A stretch of DNA of 64,000 nucleotides from Streptosporangium carneum (GTDB taxonomy: Bacteria; Actinomycetota; Actinomycetes; Streptosporangiales; Streptosporangiaceae): the NCBI RefSeq assembly GCF_027922005.1, contig NZ_BSEV01000001.1, positions 893,638 through 957,637 of the forward strand, in the 5' to 3' direction. Made by a program: the position numbers and the translations under genes. The notes under the pieces are model-generated. The model was not told the origin of the DNA, made no database searches, and saw only the letters and a list, made by a program, of their open reading frames with translations. The number at the start of each line of letters is the position of its first letter. Positions within the stretch are counted from its first letter, which is position 1. This document shows positions 60,868 to 64,000 of this stretch, one piece after another.

Positions 60868-61031
60868 GGAGTTGAAGGGGAGACCTCGGATGCGTTCGAC
60901 CTCTACGTGATCGCTCTACGGTTTACGGGAGAGGCGAGCAGTTCCCGGTAACCGGTCACGGAAGGTGATCTCCGTTCGGCTGCGGGCACCGCCTCAAGGA
61001 CCTCGTCGGCCAGCCGGGTCACCATGGTGGC
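60868..61031. repeat. Right copy of the direct repeat bracketing the NLR island
   Basis: It corresponds to 55237-55400 at an offset of 5631 bases and contains the 3' end of the intact XRE-family regulator. Just left of it (60796-60885) a plus-strand reading LTRRLKDELLGSRVEERVTRAINPELKG has G/C-rich third positions, perhaps another truncated gene end. Confidence 0.75.
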
Positions 61032-62216
61032 CCGCTGCTCGGCCGGGCAGGCCGCGTAGGCGGCCTGGGCGTGCCGGACGCCTTCGGTCACATCGCCGGA
61101 GCGTACGTGCCCCGTGGCCTGGAGGAGGGCCAGCTGAGTCCGGAAACGGGGGCTGGGGTCGGACGGATCCAACGTCTTGTGTGTCTGGCTCACGGCCTGG
61201 TCAAGCCGATCGCGGTCGCCGAGGTAGGCGTACACCCACGCCTGCGTGTAGCTCAGCCGCTCGGCTCCCCACCCTTCGATGGACCGGGTGTTGCCCGTGA
61301 CCGATCCGGGCAGCCTCTCGAACGCCTCACCGCAACGGCGCAGCTCCGCCAGCGCCTCGGCGGGCATGCCATGCATCACGAGCACCTGCGCACGGGCGGC
61401 CGAGATACCGGGGACCCCCCGATACGCGGAGTCGGCGTATTCACTGAGCGCGGCGTCGGCGTGACGCAGGAGGACCGGCGTGGGACGCCGGTCGTAGAGT
61501 CCGTGAATCAGCTGCTCCCCCCTGATCCACGTGCTCAGGTGGTGGTCGCCGGAAAGCTCCGCGGCGTTCAGGGCGGTCGCCCACCAGGGGCGGGCCTGGC
61601 GGGACTGTCCGAGGTTGCACAGCGTCTTGGCCATGAGCAACGACAGGCCGCCGGTCACGCGGCACCACGAGCGGAACAGCCGGTCGCGACTCCCGGCGCG
61701 GGACATGGCCTGCCTGACCGCGACGAGGTCGGCCGCCACCTCCTGGAGCAGCTGCTGTGGAGGAGTCAGCTGGTAGCTGTAGCCGTACTCGGAGACGGCC
61801 TCCTCCCACATCTCCACATCGAGGCGTTCGTCCCGCCCCAGGGACTGACCGACGCTCTCCCTGATCGTGTGGAGCGAGTCGAAGATCGGCGACGAGGTGA
61901 CGCCGAGCGTCGCGAGTGTCTGCAGAAGCCTGCGTCGTTCCATCTCATCGTCCTCGGGTAAGGCTTTTTTCTTGGAGAATAGGACGTCTTCGTCAAGGCC
62001 GAACACCCGCGCATACGTTACTGCCCAGTCACGCGGGTAATGCTTACCTTTCTCCCAATCACGGATCGATCGGGACAAAGAAGCGACCATCGAGGTGTCG
62101 CATCCGGCCTCTTCGAGCAGGTGGCGGGCCATTTCGTTCTTGCTCCAGCCGCGCTTCTCGCGCTCGGACCGCAAACGTGATGCCCATGCCGGGCATTCCT
62201 GAAAAGACACGGCCAT
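60903..62216 (-). CDS. XRE-family regulator with TPR-like C-terminal domain
   Basis: The 437-residue protein has an N-terminal HTH (WASRLRSEREKRGWSKNEMARHLLEEAG, RSIRDWEKGKHYPRDWAVTYARVFG). The long all-helical TPR-like region (ALNAAELSGDHHLSTWIRGEQLIHG, AEALAELRRCGEAFERLPG, AWVYAYLGDRDRLDQA) is typical of large actinomycete regulators of unknown signal. The start ATG 62216 (MAVSFQECP) is preferred; a perfect inverted repeat lies 24-44 bases upstream. Its 3' end exists as a second, truncated copy at 55272-55394. Confidence 0.82.
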   Translation of the reverse strand: MAVSFQECPAWASRLRSEREKRGWSKNEMARHLLEEAGCDTSMVASLSRSIRDWEKGKHYPRDWAVTYARVFGLDEDVLFSKKKALPEDDEMERRRLLQTLATLGVTSSPIFDSLHTIRESVGQSLGRDERLDVEMWEEAVSEYGYSYQLTPPQQLLQEVAADLVAVRQAMSRAGSRDRLFRSWCRVTGGLSLLMAKTLCNLGQSRQARPWWATALNAAELSGDHHLSTWIRGEQLIHGLYDRRPTPVLLRHADAALSEYADSAYRGVPGISAARAQVLVMHGMPAEALAELRRCGEAFERLPGSVTGNTRSIEGWGAERLSYTQAWVYAYLGDRDRLDQAVSQTHKTLDPSDPSPRFRTQLALLQATGHVRSGDVTEGVRHAQAAYAACPAEQRATMVTRLADEVLEAVPAAERRSPSVTGYRELLASPVNRRAIT

Positions 62217-62239
62217 ATCACCCGCCCGCCAGTCACCGG

Positions 62240-62260
62240 GGCGGAGACAAAGTCTCCGCC
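62240..62260. promoter_or_regulatory. Perfect dyad upstream of the XRE-family regulator
   Basis: GGCGGAGAC-AAA-GTCTCCGCC, nine-base arms with a three-base centre, lies directly before the regulator start on the minus strand. It is a good candidate auto-operator, though it could also form an RNA hairpin in the leader. Confidence 0.55.
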
Positions 62261-62331
62261 TTCTCTCCGGCATTTTCCGTTACGCAGCGTGTTTCCGCTG
62301 GGGTTCACTGACAAAGCCCGAAAACGACAGC

Positions 62332-62368
62332 GGCCCCGGACGCGGTGATCTCAACACCGGCCGGGGCC
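62332..62368 (+). promoter_or_regulatory. Leader hairpin upstream of the 62394 gene
   Basis: The arms GGCCCCGG (62332-62339) and CCGGGGCC (62361-62368) with a 21-base loop end 25 bases before the GTG at 62394, and AGGAAAGG follows. It may be a leader terminator or a translation-modulating structure. Confidence 0.4.
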
Positions 62369-62393
62369 TTGATCAGGAAAGGCCTCCTGACCC

Positions 62394-63389
62394 GTGAGCA
62401 ACCCTAGTGCTCCGGTCCTCGACCGGCCCACGCCAATCCAGGGCTGCGGCTGCCTCCCCGACGCCGTCCCTATGCCGATGGGATGCGTCTTATGCGGGCA
62501 CGCCCCTTACGCGCACGGCTGCCCCGGCCGACCCGCCGATCATGACTACGCGCAGCCGGACGGCGCGCTGATGAACGCCCGGCTGGAGGCCCGTCGCCGG
62601 TACGGCCCGCGAGGCATGCCCGCCGTCGCACCGCCGACCGAGGTCATCCCCCTGGTGCCCACGCAGCGCCACCCCACCCCCGAGCCGTCCGTCCCTGAGC
62701 CGTCCGCGCCCGAACCATCCGTGCCCGCTCCGATGCCGCCCGCCGTACCGGACACCCGGCAGCCCCTTATCCCGGCTCCCGCCGACGATCCGGAGCCGCC
62801 GGCCGTCGCGACCGCCGTACAGCCTGCCCGTCCGCCGCTGCCCCGGCGGGTACACCGCCCCTTTCCCCGGCCTGGAACACAGCCTGGAACGCGGTCCGGT
62901 GTACGGCCCGCCGCCAGGGCCGCCCGGCGTGGCGGCAGCCGATGTCCCGCGTCCGCCGTTCGCGTGTACGCCCGCGCACCCGGCGAGGCGGGAACCGTCC
63001 CGCCGACGCTTCGGCCGCCCGAGTCGTACGGTTCGGCCCAGATCCTTCTTCCCCACCGCACAAGACGGACCTGCCCGGCGTCGCGACCGCCGGGACAGGT
63101 CCTCAACCGGACACCGGAGGTCCGATTCATGGGAAATGGTAAGTCCCCCGTCCTCGCCGAGACGATCCCCGGCTGGCGGGTGATGCGCAGTGACGCCGGA
63201 CGCTACTGGGCCACCCGGAACGAGCCCTTCCTTGACGCCGTGACGCGCGGGCCGCTCGACGCGCCGCCGTTTCGCACCGTGGACGCCGACACCTACGGTG
63301 AACTGCTCGACGAGGTCCACCGGCAGGAGCGCGCGGCGGAACAGGCCACCAGGAAAATCCCGCGACAGGCCGGGCGGGTGACCTCGTGA
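62394..63389 (+). CDS. Hypothetical protein, Cys-rich N-terminus and Pro-rich middle (possibly two in-frame genes)
   Basis: The open frame of 331 codons begins GTG 62394. Residues 17-45 are Cys-rich (GCGCLPDAVPMPMGCVLCGHAPYAHGC), like a small zinc knuckle. Residues 80-160 are Pro/Glu-rich and the stretch 180-240 is of poor coding character. An internal ATG at 63129 with CCGGAGGTCCGATTC upstream starts an 86-residue unit (MGNGKSPVLAETIPGWRVMRSDAGRYWATRNEPF) that looks like an independent small protein. No family function is known to me. The stop overlaps the next gene (GTGA). Confidence 0.5.
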   Translation: MSNPSAPVLDRPTPIQGCGCLPDAVPMPMGCVLCGHAPYAHGCPGRPADHDYAQPDGALMNARLEARRRYGPRGMPAVAPPTEVIPLVPTQRHPTPEPSVPEPSAPEPSVPAPMPPAVPDTRQPLIPAPADDPEPPAVATAVQPARPPLPRRVHRPFPRPGTQPGTRSGVRPAARAARRGGSRCPASAVRVYARAPGEAGTVPPTLRPPESYGSAQILLPHRTRRTCPASRPPGQVLNRTPEVRFMGNGKSPVLAETIPGWRVMRSDAGRYWATRNEPFLDAVTRGPLDAPPFRTVDADTYGELLDEVHRQERAAEQATRKIPRQAGRVTS

Positions 63390-63862
63390 TCGGCCGCTCC
63401 CGTGCCCCGGGTCGCCACCGCGCCGGACAGCCCGTCGTCCCGGTGGTGCACCGTCGCCTCTGGGACGGCCCCGCCCGTGCCGAAGCCGACCGCCTCACCC
63501 GGGCGTGGCCCGCCTGGCTGGTGCTGTACAGCCTGGGCCGCCGCCGTTTCTACGCCATCGCCGCCTGGCCGACGCCCGAACCGTCGACGGTCGCCGACGA
63601 CACGGCCGAGGGCCTGGAAGAACAGATGCGCGAGGTGGAGACCGCCTTCCCTCCGACCGTCTCGACCCCTTTCATCTCCTTGCCTTCCCCCTCTCCGGAG
63701 AGGCCGACGGCATCGCCTCTCCAGGCGTCGCCGAGGGTCCCGCCTTCCCCGGGCAGGCCCGGCGGCACCGCCTCCTCCGGACGGGCATGGCGGCGCGCCA
63801 CGGCGCAGGCGTACGCCGCCGCGCCCCAGCACTCACGCCACCCCTACCGGAGGGCCGCGTGA
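63386..63862 (+). CDS. Hypothetical protein
   Basis: The 158-residue protein starts at GTG 63386, overlapping the previous stop. The ordered part is residues 20-65 (RLTRAWPAWLVLYSLGRRRFYAIAAWPTPEPSTVADDTAEGLEEQMREVE), followed by a Ser/Pro-rich disordered tail. WLVLYSLGRRRFYAIAAW recalls short actinomycete proteins that follow XRE regulators; no function is known. Its stop overlaps the next GTG. Confidence 0.5.
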   Translation: MIGRSRAPGRHRAGQPVVPVVHRRLWDGPARAEADRLTRAWPAWLVLYSLGRRRFYAIAAWPTPEPSTVADDTAEGLEEQMREVETAFPPTVSTPFISLPSPSPERPTASPLQASPRVPPSPGRPGGTASSGRAWRRATAQAYAAAPQHSRHPYRRAA

Positions 63863-64000
63863 TCACTCCGAGAAGGCCGCCCCCGGCAGACCCGGGTGCG
63901 CTCGCCGAACGGCTCCGCGCGCTGCGGCAGGCCCACCCCGCCTGGCACATCACCTACGACGACGGAGTCCGCGTCTGGAGCGCCCTGCGCGACCCGTTCC
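63859..64000 (+). CDS. Hypothetical protein, cut by right edge
   Basis: GTG 63859 overlaps the previous stop (GTGA). The 47 codons present read MITPRRPPPADPGALAERLRALRQAHPAWHITYDDGVRVWSALRDPF and have no stop. It is the third member of a tightly coupled set with the two upstream genes. The HPAWHITYDDGVRVWSALR segment is similar in style to WRVMRSDAGRYWATRNEP of the 63129 unit, suggesting related small proteins. Confidence 0.5.
   Translation, partial: MITPRRPPPADPGALAERLRALRQAHPAWHITYDDGVRVWSALRDPF

Noticed and set aside
55237-61031. Island considered as an integrative element with att sites
   Set aside because: No tRNA, integrase, excisionase or transfer gene is visible; the direct repeat is a diverged gene end, so only a recombination scar is claimed.

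Overview
This is a high-GC window with strong G/C at third codon positions, AGGAGG-type ribosome binding sites, many GTG starts and many ATGA/GTGA stop-start overlaps. It comes from an actinomycete. The gene content points to a Streptosporangiales-like genus, but that placement is a guess: a complete ergothioneine operon, a conservon, an FHA-containing EccC with a WXG100 protein, DUF6879- and DUF5753-type regulators, and several Ser/Thr kinases. No tRNA, rRNA, CRISPR array, insertion sequence or replication origin was recognised.

Layout. 1-7.5 kb (minus strand): a FAD oxidoreductase cut by the left edge, an M20 peptidase and the egtABCDE ergothioneine operon. 7.6-10.8 kb: an ECF sigma factor with its zinc-binding anti-sigma factor, a paralogous orphan anti-sigma gene, a TetR regulator and a RibD-like reductase whose 3' end lies in a tandem array. 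10.9-26.6 kb: a secretion/signalling locus. One tightly packed minus-strand transcription unit carries WXG100, FHA-EccC, Ser/Thr kinase, MoxR, DUF58 and a transglutaminase-like protein. Beside it lie an FHA-HTH regulator and a divergent PASTA membrane protein, and the same inverted repeat occurs in both promoter regions. 26.8-43.5 kb: mostly housekeeping and accessory metabolism (P450, asparaginase homologue, NmrA-like oxidoreductase, BrkB, three small membrane/stress genes, EamA, FchA-FolD, Rrf2, VOC-MarR, ROK-XylB). 43.7-54.9 kb: signalling, with a conservon lacking its GTPase, a DesK/NarL-type two-component pair, a WD40 kinase and an FHA-flavoprotein fusion.

55.2-61.0 kb is an accessory island bracketed by a direct repeat. 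The repeat contains the 3' end of an XRE-family regulator, which is intact on the right and only a remnant on the left. Inside are a lower-GC DUF6879 gene pair, an NB-ARC/TPR (NLR-like) NTPase, a small helical protein facing it, a frameshifted paralogue of that small protein directly upstream of the NLR, a SLOG-like gene and gene fragments. The NLR carries near its N terminus, and the small protein at its extreme C terminus, the same short pattern GRVYQ-N3-DQHI. This is the arrangement of NLR-effector pairs that signal by amyloid templating, and it is the best candidate here for an unrecognised immune or cell-death module. 62-64 kb holds short actinomycete hypothetical genes running off the right edge.

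Two themes recur. Several enzymes have lost expected catalytic residues: the transglutaminase-like protein (all three), FolD (the cyclohydrolase lysine, with a separate cyclohydrolase gene next door) and the asparaginase homologue (first threonine). Short tandem duplications are unusually common, both between genes and inside coding sequences.
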